A stretch of DNA of 64,000 nucleotides from assembly GCA_965224575.1 (NCBI GenBank), contig CBDCZQ010000001.1, forward strand, positions 124,001 through 188,000, read 5' to 3'. Position 1 is the stretch's first letter. Each line of letters opens with the position of its first letter. This document shows positions 43,207 to 51,684 of the stretch, in pieces. The translations under genes and the position numbers were made by a program. The notes under the pieces were generated by a model that did no database searches, was not told where the DNA came from, and saw nothing but the letters and a program-made list of their open reading frames with translations. This DNA is from QPIN01 sp965224575 (GTDB lineage Bacteria; Pseudomonadota; Gammaproteobacteria; Methylococcales; Methylomonadaceae).

Positions 43207-45531
43207 TTAAGAAGGTTGTTCCTTTGGGCCATTAACATCCTCAGGATCACCCTCATAAGGTGTTACATATTTACATTCTTTTTGTGGACAGACTTTCTCT
43301 GGTCCTCGTCTTTTGGTAGTTTTTAAGGTCAAAATAGGCCAGTTACAATCAGGACAACTTTCTTTTACAGGCGCATTCCATAAGGCATAATCGCACTTAG
43401 GATATCCAGAGCAAGAGTAAAATATTTTTCCATAACGAGATTTACGTTTAAGGATATTATCTTTTTTACATTTAGGGCATTCAACGCCAGTATCTAAAGG
43501 TTTTTCTAAAGGTTCTATATGCTTACATTTTGGATAGTTACTACAACCAATAAACTTACCATAGCGCCCTTTTTTAATGACTAAATCGGATTCGCATTTT
43601 GGACATTTTCTTCCTTCAACTATTTCAGGGGCTACCGCTTCTGTCCCATCATCATTAAGATTTCGAGTATAGGAGCAAGTTGGGTAATCTGTACAACCAA
43701 TAAACCGACCGTTTCGCCCTAGTCTAATAGAAAGTGGTTTTTCGCATTCAGGGCATTTTTCATCAAGGGCTTCTTGGGTAACATCTTTACGTTGAACAGT
43801 TTCTTCTTTTTCAACGATTAATTTAGTAAATGGATCCCAGAAATCACGCATAAGAGGAACCCATTCTTTTTCCCCTCTAGCAACTGCATCAAGCTCATCT
43901 TCCAGATTAGCTGTAAAATCATAATCTACATATTTAGTAAAATGATCTGTTAGAAACTTGATGACTATTCGACCTACATCAGTAGGGTAAAAGCGTTTGG
44001 TTTCTAGCGTAACATATTCTCTATTTTGTAAAGTAGAGATAATTGTTGCATAGGTTGATGGCCTACCAATGCCGTGTTCTTCCAGTGATTTAACCAAGCT
44101 GGCTTCGCCATATCTGGGCGGTGGCTCGGTAAAATGTTGAGTGGCTATAATATCTTTTAGTGGAACTGGACGGCCTTCTTTCATAGGAGGTAGAAAGCTT
44201 TCTTTATCATCACTTTCTTTGCTGTCATCTTTACCTTCAAGATAAACTGCCATAAATCCAGGTTTGGCGATAGTAGAACCCGTCGCACGGAACATGTTTT
44301 CTTTGCTACCACAGCTTAAATCTACAGCAACTTGATTTAGTGTTGCATGAATCATTTGGCAGGCAATGGTTCTTTTCCAAATTAATTGATAGAGTTTAAA
44401 CTGGTCAGCAGACAAGTTGTTTTTAATTTTTTCAGGCAAATTATGAGCTAAAGTAGGGCGAATAGCTTCATGAGCTTCCTGTGCATTTTTTGCTTTTGTC
44501 TTAAATGAACGCGGTTGGGCGGGTACATTTTCTTTGCCGTATTTTTCTGCAATAAGTTCCCGAATCTGTTCAAGGGCTTCGATTGATAAGTTGACTGAGT
44601 CGGTACGCATATAGGTAATTAAACCGGCTGTTTCACCATTTACTTCAATCCCCTCATAGAGTTGTTGTGCAACCATCATGGTTTTCTTAGTCGAAAACCC
44701 AAGTTTTCTTGATGCTTCCTGCTGTAATGTAGACGTGATGAAGGGTGCTGCCGGGTTACGTTTTCGTTGCTTTTTTTCTAATTTTTCAACAATTAACTGG
44801 CCATCAGCGGCAGCAACTAGAGTTTGTTTTACTTTTGTTGCGTATTTTTCGTCAGTAATACTAAACTGTTTGAGTTTTTCACCTTCAAAATGGGTGAGTT
44901 TTGCCTTAAAAGATTGATCGTTAGCTGTTAATTCAGCAGTATGTGACCAATATTCTTTTGTTTTAAATGCTTCAATTTCCAGCTCACGTTCAACTATCAT
45001 TCTTAATGCTGGGCTTTGTACTCGGCCTGCTGATAGTCCTCTGCGAATTTTTTTCCATAGCAGAGGAGATAAATTAAAACCTACTAAATAATCAAGGGCG
45101 CGACGGGCTTGCTGTGCATTAACCATGTTAATTGACAATTCTGTTGGGTTGTCAATAGCTTCAGTAACTGCTCTTTTTGTAATCTCATGAAAAACTACAC
45201 GCCTTACTTCTTTGTTTTTTAAAGCTTTTTTTGAGTTTAAATGCTCAAACACATGCCATGAAATAGCTTCTCCTTCTCTATCAGGGTCAGTTGCCAGATA
45301 TAAGGTATCAGCTTTTTTAACCGCTTTAGTAATTTCTTGTAAATGACGTTGGTTTCGATCAATGATTTGATATTTCATTGCGAAATCATTTGCAGTATCA
45401 ACAGCCCCTTCTTTAGGGATTAAGTCTCGGACATGACCGTAAGAGGCTAAGACTTGAAAGTCCTTACCTAAATATTTTTCAATAGTTTTACATTTTGCAG
45501 GTGATTCTACAATGACGAGGTTTTTACTCAT
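43207..45531 (-). CDS. topA: DNA topoisomerase I
   Basis: TopA (774 residues) relaxes negative supercoils. The TOPRIM domain begins NLVIVESPAKCKTIEKYLGK; DPDREGEAISWH binds metal; the active-site Tyr is in GLITYMRTDSVNLS. Four C-terminal zinc-ribbon-like modules follow (CPECEKPLSIRLGRNGRFIG, CPKCESDLVI, CPKCKKDNIL and CPDCNWPILT). Architecture and length are normal. Confidence 0.97.
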   Translation of the reverse strand: MSKNLVIVESPAKCKTIEKYLGKDFQVLASYGHVRDLIPKEGAVDTANDFAMKYQIIDRNQRHLQEITKAVKKADTLYLATDPDREGEAISWHVFEHLNSKKALKNKEVRRVVFHEITKRAVTEAIDNPTELSINMVNAQQARRALDYLVGFNLSPLLWKKIRRGLSAGRVQSPALRMIVERELEIEAFKTKEYWSHTAELTANDQSFKAKLTHFEGEKLKQFSITDEKYATKVKQTLVAAADGQLIVEKLEKKQRKRNPAAPFITSTLQQEASRKLGFSTKKTMMVAQQLYEGIEVNGETAGLITYMRTDSVNLSIEALEQIRELIAEKYGKENVPAQPRSFKTKAKNAQEAHEAIRPTLAHNLPEKIKNNLSADQFKLYQLIWKRTIACQMIHATLNQVAVDLSCGSKENMFRATGSTIAKPGFMAVYLEGKDDSKESDDKESFLPPMKEGRPVPLKDIIATQHFTEPPPRYGEASLVKSLEEHGIGRPSTYATIISTLQNREYVTLETKRFYPTDVGRIVIKFLTDHFTKYVDYDFTANLEDELDAVARGEKEWVPLMRDFWDPFTKLIVEKEETVQRKDVTQEALDEKCPECEKPLSIRLGRNGRFIGCTDYPTCSYTRNLNDDGTEAVAPEIVEGRKCPKCESDLVIKKGRYGKFIGCSNYPKCKHIEPLEKPLDTGVECPKCKKDNILKRKSRYGKIFYSCSGYPKCDYALWNAPVKESCPDCNWPILTLKTTKRRGPEKVCPQKECKYVTPYEGDPEDVNGPKEQPS

Positions 45532-45553
45532 TTTTTAAAATAAATAGATAGGT

Positions 45554-46021
45554 TTAATGTAATAGTGTGGCCGTTAAGTCGTAAACAATATCTTCCATTC
45601 TTGAAAATACGACATCATCTTCTTCTTGGCTTAATAAAACCATTAGTACAGACCATTTAAATTCATCTAATGTTAGTGTTTTGTTTTCAACGGCCATAAC
45701 TCTATCAATAACTATCTCTCTGGTAGTGGTGGTTAAAATACCACTGTATTCAAGAAAGAGTAAGAGGCCTCGACATTCTATATCAAGTTTTATTTTTTCT
45801 TGTTGTGAAAAGATTCGAAATGTGGAAGAAATTTTGGGTTGAATAGAACTTTGCTCAGATAATGTCTCAAGCCAGTCAAATGCATTATTAACTTCTGAGT
45901 GCTCAAAGCCAGCCTGGATTAATTCATCTTTAATACCTTCACTATCTGGGATTAAATCTATATTGTCATCTATATAATTTTCAAAAAGATAGATTAAGAC
46001 ATCAAATATATTCTCTTTCAT
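45554..46021 (-). CDS. smg: Smg family protein (DUF494)
   Basis: The 155-residue protein begins MKENIFDVLIYLFENYIDD, the Smg/DUF494 signature, and is all-helical (FDWLETLSEQ, GLLLFLEYSGILT). It sits between dprA and topA as in E. coli and relatives. The biochemical function of the family is not established. Confidence 0.93.
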   Translation of the reverse strand: MKENIFDVLIYLFENYIDDNIDLIPDSEGIKDELIQAGFEHSEVNNAFDWLETLSEQSSIQPKISSTFRIFSQQEKIKLDIECRGLLLFLEYSGILTTTTREIVIDRVMAVENKTLTLDEFKWSVLMVLLSQEEDDVVFSRMEDIVYDLTATLLH

Positions 46022-46029
46022 GGCATCCG

Positions 46030-47130
46030 TTATTTAATTCGTATATAACCACCTGGTGCTGTTGCAATAGAGCCTTGTAATTCAAGCATGAGTAACATAG
46101 ATGAAATAACTTCTACTGCCAAACCAGATTCTTGTACTAACCAATCCACTGATGTGGGGCTAAACATTATGAGATTCAATAGATTTTGTTGCTCCAGGTC
46201 AAGTGTTGATTTTGTAATTTCTTGGTCTTTTTCTGTAACATAATGATTGTATTGACTTAATTCATCAAAAATATCTTGAGTATTTTCTACTAGCTTGGCA
46301 CCTTCTTTAATTAAGGCGTTACAACCACGAGACAACGGGTTGTGAATAGACCCTGGAATAGCAAAAACTTCACGATTTTGTTCAAGAGCCATGCGTGCAG
46401 TAATCAGTGAGCCACTTTGTTTTGCTGCCTCTACAACTAATAAACCAATACAAAGTCCACTAATAATTCGGTTTCTTCTGGGAAAATGATTGGCTTTTGC
46501 CGCGGTACCTGGAGGGAATTCTGAAATGAGAAGTCCTGTATTAGCTATTTCGGTTGCTAAATCTTTATTACGAGCGGGGTAAACTCTATCTAACCCGGTG
46601 CCTGTTACGGCAATAGTAGATCCTTTTGCATTTAAAGCGCCAAGGTGACTGGCAGCATCTATGCCTAATGCGAGTCCACTGGTAATAGTGAACCCATGGT
46701 TAGCTAGGGAATAAGCAAAATCAATTGCTGTTTGTTTGCCTAATGGAGATGGGTTCCGGCTACCTACGATAGATAGTTGAGGCTGAGATAATAAATTTTT
46801 ATTGCCACGAACAAAAAGTAATGGAGGTGGGCTGTCAATTTCTTTTAATTGAGGTGGATAGTCTGGATCTATGATTGTTACAACGCTATTCCCAGTTTGA
46901 TTGACCCAATCTAAATCATTAGAGATTAAGTTCCAATCGGGAGATTTAATAAAATCAATGCTTTTTTCATTAAGTTTTAAAGCAGAGAGACTGGCGCGTG
47001 ATTGAGAAAATAATTGATCAGGCTGATATGAGTCTAATAGCCTAAGAAAGGTTTTATTGCCGATGCCTGATGTTCTTAATAGTGCAAGCCAATATTTTAG
47101 TTGTTCATCAGAAGTTGGAGGCGTTATCAC
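46030..47130 (-). CDS. dprA: DNA-processing protein DprA
   Basis: DprA (366 residues) loads RecA on incoming single-stranded DNA during transformation. The Rossmann core has SIVGSRNPSPLGKQTAIDFA, GFTITSGLALGIDAASHLGA, FPRRNRIISGLCIGLLVVEA and AIPGSIHNPLSRGCNALIKE. A winged-helix C-terminal domain (SPTSVDWLVQESG) ends the protein. It is adjacent to smg and to the LysM gene, as usual. Confidence 0.96.
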   Translation of the reverse strand: MITPPTSDEQLKYWLALLRTSGIGNKTFLRLLDSYQPDQLFSQSRASLSALKLNEKSIDFIKSPDWNLISNDLDWVNQTGNSVVTIIDPDYPPQLKEIDSPPPLLFVRGNKNLLSQPQLSIVGSRNPSPLGKQTAIDFAYSLANHGFTITSGLALGIDAASHLGALNAKGSTIAVTGTGLDRVYPARNKDLATEIANTGLLISEFPPGTAAKANHFPRRNRIISGLCIGLLVVEAAKQSGSLITARMALEQNREVFAIPGSIHNPLSRGCNALIKEGAKLVENTQDIFDELSQYNHYVTEKDQEITKSTLDLEQQNLLNLIMFSPTSVDWLVQESGLAVEVISSMLLMLELQGSIATAPGGYIRIK

Positions 47131-47272
47131 TTAGGAGTCAGGAATTTTTAGAAAGTCATCAAAAAAGGGAAAAATGGGTTTTATCCTTCAAGAATAAAGC
47201 AGAGTGGAAGTAAATGTTTTCTCCCACTCCTAATTTTTATCTGTTAAAACAATTAAGGTGTCTATCTAGATG

Positions 47273-48307
47273 TTACATGGGTGTTTGTATTTTATCAAGT
47301 ACATGAATAGGTTGGGTTGCTTCAAGTACTAAGGCATAACTTACCCGGTCAAATGCCCGAAAGACCATTAAAGTGCCAGCCATTTCATCAGGTAGTTTAA
47401 CCGTTGCATTTTTTACATCACTGAATGGGTCTCTAACAATACGACCCTTTTGAAAGATATTTAAGGTATGACCATTTTTTATACCATCTACAAGCCCTTT
47501 ATCTAAAACAACCACGTTATATTGGCCTATTTGAGAAACGCCATCTAGCACGCTGATGATATTTCCATGGATCGGTTTTTTTGGAGGGCGAGGAAAAAAG
47601 TTTAATGGTACTTCATTCGCAGCACTAACCATTATTCTGTCTCCTCGACGAATTTCTCGGCTAGATTTTAAGATGGCAAGTGTTGCAGGGTCGCCTGCTT
47701 TTTCCAGGGAAGTATCTGCTATGAATTTTGCTTCATAACCTAAAATTTCTTTTGTTACTGGGCTAATATACGTTTCACCTGAACGATATATAGTATATTT
47801 CATGCTAGTTGGCTCAGTAATTGATCTTACATAGACTCTATCGCCTGCGCCAACAATTAAATGCTCGCCTGCAAAGTCAATAACGTAGGGAGATTCATCT
47901 AAAGTATCTTTATCGACAACTTTTGGTGAAGTTAAAAACTGAGAGATGGCGTCAGTTGGAATAAGTTTAATCGGTTTTACAATAGATGACTCTCTTATTC
48001 TGGGTTTAAGAGTAGAGTTGTCTAAATTCCTTGAAAAGCTAATTCGAGGTTTGCCATCTACAATTGAAAAATACAGAGTATTGCCTGGATAAATTAAATG
48101 AGGGTTTTTAATATGAGGGTTGTTGTCCCATAAGTTAGGCCATTGCCAAGGGTTCTCTAAAAAATGCCCAGAAATATCCCATAACGTATCACCTTTTACA
48201 ACGGTATACTGATCAGGGTGGTTTGCTTTGATCTTGATATTTTGTGCTAGGGTATTTGCACTAAATAACAAAGATACGAGTATCCAAATAATTGTACGAA
48301 AAGCCAT
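47273..48307 (-). CDS. LysM-domain envelope protein
   Basis: The 344-residue protein has a signal peptide (TIIWILVSLLFSANTLAQ). One LysM domain at residues ~35-85 (YTVVKGDTLWDISGHFLENP, then IYPGNTLYFS) binds peptidoglycan. A ~240-residue beta-rich region follows (VGAGDRVYVRSI, VVLDKGLVDGIKNGHTLNIF). The gene is divergent from def and upstream of dprA, its conserved position in gammaproteobacteria. Exact function unknown. Confidence 0.9.
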   Translation of the reverse strand: MAFRTIIWILVSLLFSANTLAQNIKIKANHPDQYTVVKGDTLWDISGHFLENPWQWPNLWDNNPHIKNPHLIYPGNTLYFSIVDGKPRISFSRNLDNSTLKPRIRESSIVKPIKLIPTDAISQFLTSPKVVDKDTLDESPYVIDFAGEHLIVGAGDRVYVRSITEPTSMKYTIYRSGETYISPVTKEILGYEAKFIADTSLEKAGDPATLAILKSSREIRRGDRIMVSAANEVPLNFFPRPPKKPIHGNIISVLDGVSQIGQYNVVVLDKGLVDGIKNGHTLNIFQKGRIVRDPFSDVKNATVKLPDEMAGTLMVFRAFDRVSYALVLEATQPIHVLDKIQTPM

Positions 48308-48409
48308 TTTAGATTTATCCTGATAATTTTAAATTAATATAATTATCAAAGTTTAGATGAAATCGGATAGAATTCTAGTATTTAATAAGTTATTTAAGTG
48401 GAGTGGTCG

Positions 48410-48925
48410 TTGAGTATTCTAACTATTTTGGAATTTCCTGATAAGCGTTTACGAACCAAAGCAAAAAAAGTTACTGTTTTTGATGAAAAAACAAAAAAAT
48501 TAGTTAACGATATGATAGAGACAATGTATGAATCTAAAGGCGTTGGGTTGGCTGCCACACAGATAGATGTCCACCAGCGCGTCATTGTACTTGATGTGAG
48601 TGAAGATAAAAATGAACCTTTATGTTTAATCAATCCTGAGATTATTCAAAAAGATGGAGAAGAAGAATCCGAAGAAGGGTGCTTATCAGTCCCTGGTTTT
48701 TTTGAAAATATTAAACGAGCGGAACATATCAAGGTAAAAGCATTTGACAAAGAAGGTGAAGTTTTTGAATTAGAAGCGAAAGAACTTTTGTCTGTTTGTA
48801 TTCAACATGAAATGGATCATTTATTGGGTAAGTTATTTGTGGATTATTTATCACCATTAAAAAGACAACGAATTAAAACCAAGCTAGTCAAAATACATAA
48901 GCAGGAAGGCAAACAAACAAAATGA
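48410..48925 (+). CDS. def: Peptide deformylase
   Basis: Def (171 residues) removes the formyl group from nascent proteins. Its three motifs are intact: GVGLAATQ, EEGCLSVPG and QHEMDHLLG (metal-binding Cys and two His). TTG 48410 yields the standard N-terminus MSILTILEFPDKRLRTKAKK; a GTG 12 bp upstream is possible but adds unusual residues. It overlaps fmt by 4 bp. Confidence 0.96.
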   Translation: MSILTILEFPDKRLRTKAKKVTVFDEKTKKLVNDMIETMYESKGVGLAATQIDVHQRVIVLDVSEDKNEPLCLINPEIIQKDGEEESEEGCLSVPGFFENIKRAEHIKVKAFDKEGEVFELEAKELLSVCIQHEMDHLLGKLFVDYLSPLKRQRIKTKLVKIHKQEGKQTK

Positions 48926-49848
48926 GAATTATTTTTGCTGGAACGCCTGATTTTGCAGAGCCAGCTTTGCAGATGTTGATTGATTCAAAGCATGAGATTT
49001 GTGCTGTATATACACAGCCTGACAGACCGGCAGGTAGAGGGAGGAAACTAACTCCTAGTGTTGTTAAAGTCTTGGCTTTAAGTGCCGGTATTCCAGTATT
49101 TCAACCAGAAACCTTAAAAACTGAGGAAGATTTAAATCAGCTTACATCGTTGAATGCTGACTTAATGGTTGTGGTTGCTTATGGAATTATTCTTCCTCAA
49201 GTCATATTAGATGCGCCTGAATTGGGATGTATTAACATTCATGGGTCTTTATTACCGCGTTGGCGTGGAGCAGCACCTATTCATCGTGCTGTTATGGCAG
49301 GAGATGAAATGACAGGTGTTACCATTATGAAGCTTGTCAAAAAATTAGATGCTGGTGATATGTTGCATAAGGAAAGTTGTGTCATTGAGCCTTATCATAC
49401 TAACAGTGATTTACATGATAAGTTGGCTGAGTTAGGTGCGATTGGGTTAGAGAAGGTTTTAATACAAATAGAGGCAGGAAGCGTAGTCTCTGAAAAACAG
49501 GATGAAACATTAGTCACTTATGCAGAAAAAGTAGAAAAAAGTGAGGCAATGTTAGATTGGAATCAATCAGCAATCGAATTAGATAGAAAAATTAGAGGCC
49601 TTAACAGTTGGCCTGTTGCTCAGACTTTATTTAACGGAAAAGTAATGCGAGTATGGAAAGCCAGATTAACAGACGATGAAAGTAAATTGTCTCCTGGAAC
49701 TATTGTCAGACAAGGTAAGCAAATGTATGTTGTTACCGGTGAAGGTGATATTGAATTATTAGAAATTCAGTTGCCTGGAGGGAAAAGAATTGAAACACAG
49801 GCATTTTTAAACGCGAATGATGTTGATGGCGTTATTTTAGGTCAATGA
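48922..49848 (+). CDS. fmt: Methionyl-tRNA formyltransferase
   Basis: Fmt (308 residues) formylates initiator Met-tRNA. The start MRIIFAGTPDFAEPALQMLI and the catalytic/folate motif NIHGSLLPRWRGAAPIHRAV are canonical, and an OB-like C-terminal domain follows. It overlaps def and rsmB by 4 bp each (ATGA), so def-fmt-rsmB is a tightly coupled operon. Confidence 0.97.
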   Translation: MRIIFAGTPDFAEPALQMLIDSKHEICAVYTQPDRPAGRGRKLTPSVVKVLALSAGIPVFQPETLKTEEDLNQLTSLNADLMVVVAYGIILPQVILDAPELGCINIHGSLLPRWRGAAPIHRAVMAGDEMTGVTIMKLVKKLDAGDMLHKESCVIEPYHTNSDLHDKLAELGAIGLEKVLIQIEAGSVVSEKQDETLVTYAEKVEKSEAMLDWNQSAIELDRKIRGLNSWPVAQTLFNGKVMRVWKARLTDDESKLSPGTIVRQGKQMYVVTGEGDIELLEIQLPGGKRIETQAFLNANDVDGVILGQ

Positions 49849-51140
49849 ATTTGCGTCTGGTTTCTGCTGGTGTTTTGTCCAGAGTCGTTAAAGATGGACA
49901 GTCTTTAACTTTAGCTTTGGATAATACCTTCACTTCTATTGAAGAAAGTAAGGATAGGGCTTTTATTCAAGCCCTAAGCTATGGTGTTATGCGCCAATAT
50001 TATCGACTAGATTTTATACTACAACAATTATTACCAAAGCCCCTGAGAAATAAAGATACAGATATTAAAATGTTGTTATTGATAGGTTTGTATCAATTAA
50101 AATATATGAGGGTTAAATCTCATGCCGCGGTTTCTGAAACAGTATCAGCAGCAAAAAAAAAGAGCTGGGCAAAATCGTTAATTAATGGGGTTCTTAGGCG
50201 ATATTTAAGGGAGCAGGATGAGTTAGAAAAAAAAGCTGATCAAAACCCTTCTGCATTAACTTCTCATCCAGAATGGTTAATTAGCAAGATAGAAAAAGAT
50301 TGGCCAGAACAATCTGAAAGAGTTTTGTTGGAAAATGATCACTTGCCGCCAATGGTTTTAAGAGTTAATTTGGCACAGACCAGTCAAAATGAATATCTTG
50401 ATTTATTAACTGAGCATTCGATTAAAGCAACAGCCGTTTCATTCTGTTCATCTGCCATTGTCTTGGATCAACCCGTTATTGTAGAAAAACTGCCTGAATT
50501 TACTCAGGGGCTGGTTTCTGTCCAAGATACAGCAGCGCAATTAGCTACTGAATTGTTAGCTGTACAGGAGGGGCACTGCGTTCTTGATTTATGCTCCGCA
50601 CCGGGAGGGAAAGCGGCAGCTATTCTTGAAAAAGAACCAAAAATTAAATTTCTGCTCGCTGTTGATATTGACGAAAGTAGAATTAACCGAGTGAGAGATA
50701 ATCTACAAAGATTAAAACTGCAAGCAGAAGTTATTGTTGGTGATGCTTCTCAACCTGAAACGTGGGCAAAAAATAGAACTTTTGAGCGGATTCTTGTTGA
50801 TGCGCCGTGTTCTGCTCTAGGTGTTATCAGGCGACATCCCGATATAAAGGTTTTACGAAGAGAAACTGATCTTAGCGCGTTACAAAATATTCAGCAGGAA
50901 ATTTTAAATGCAGCTTGGAACTTATTAGTGCCCGGTGGTATTTTGTTGTACGCAACCTGTTCTATTTTAAAGCAGGAAAATGAGGAACAGATTGAGATGT
51001 TTTTAAAAAATCATGCAAATGCTTCCGAGCTTTCTATTTGTGCTGAATGGGGAATGAAAAGGCCATTTGGGCGACAAGTTTTAACAGGTGATCAAGGGAT
51101 GGATGGTTTTTATTATGCTAAATTGGTTAAAAACCTTTAA
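49845..51140 (+). CDS. rsmB: 16S rRNA (cytosine(967)-C(5))-methyltransferase RsmB
   Basis: RsmB (431 residues) has an N-terminal NusB-like RNA-binding domain (residues ~1-140) and a SAM methyltransferase domain with LDLCSAPGGKAAAILE (SAM site), VDAPCSALGVIRRHPDIK and LLYATCSILKQENEEQ, the last two holding the two catalytic Cys. It is the third gene of the def operon and overlaps the start region of the DUF4390 gene. Confidence 0.96.
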   Translation: MNLRLVSAGVLSRVVKDGQSLTLALDNTFTSIEESKDRAFIQALSYGVMRQYYRLDFILQQLLPKPLRNKDTDIKMLLLIGLYQLKYMRVKSHAAVSETVSAAKKKSWAKSLINGVLRRYLREQDELEKKADQNPSALTSHPEWLISKIEKDWPEQSERVLLENDHLPPMVLRVNLAQTSQNEYLDLLTEHSIKATAVSFCSSAIVLDQPVIVEKLPEFTQGLVSVQDTAAQLATELLAVQEGHCVLDLCSAPGGKAAAILEKEPKIKFLLAVDIDESRINRVRDNLQRLKLQAEVIVGDASQPETWAKNRTFERILVDAPCSALGVIRRHPDIKVLRRETDLSALQNIQQEILNAAWNLLVPGGILLYATCSILKQENEEQIEMFLKNHANASELSICAEWGMKRPFGRQVLTGDQGMDGFYYAKLVKNL

Positions 51141-51684
51141 AGGCATAGGGGTTTTAATAGGATTAATTCTTACTATTCCCCCCGTTCTATCTAAAGAATT
51201 TTCAGCTGAAGTTAGTTATATTAATATTGATACAAAGTCAGATGGGCCATGGCTTGAATTAAATGCAGATATAGATTTCAGATTAAGCCCGATGGCAAAA
51301 GAGGCTCTTCAAAAAGGAATTGCTTTAAGCTGGGCAGTAATAATTAAGATTGAGCAAGAAGGGTGGCTTTGGAATACTACGGTAGAACAAAGAAAATTAA
51401 AATATACAATTAAAAATTATGCCTTGTTAAATCTTTATAGTGTTAATGATAATGGGGAGGAGGATAGGTTTTCTACCTTGAAAGCCTCATTAAATTCAAT
51501 GTCAAAAATTCGAAACTTAGCCATTATAAAAAAAAAATCTATTAAGAAAAATAAAAAATATCAGGTGCTTATAAAGGTAGGGTTTGAACGAGAAGCGTTG
51601 CCCATCCCTTTACGCCCCATCTCATATTTTGATTCTCAATGGGCATTATCTAGCCGATGGACATTATGGCAATTACAAAAGTAA
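51115..51684 (+). CDS. DUF4390 secreted protein
   Basis: The ~189-residue protein has a signal peptide (GIGVLIGLILTIPPVLSKEF), then a body with FRLSPMAKEALQKGIALSWA and YQVLIKVGFEREALPIPLRP, the pattern of the DUF4390 family found upstream of ntrY-like kinases in gammaproteobacteria. ATG 51115 gives the best signal peptide; in-frame starts at 51088 and 51103 would extend it inside rsmB. It overlaps the kinase gene. Function unknown; its constant pairing with NtrY suggests a periplasmic role in the same signalling. Confidence 0.85.
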   Translation: MLNWLKTFKGIGVLIGLILTIPPVLSKEFSAEVSYINIDTKSDGPWLELNADIDFRLSPMAKEALQKGIALSWAVIIKIEQEGWLWNTTVEQRKLKYTIKNYALLNLYSVNDNGEEDRFSTLKASLNSMSKIRNLAIIKKKSIKKNKKYQVLIKVGFEREALPIPLRPISYFDSQWALSSRWTLWQLQK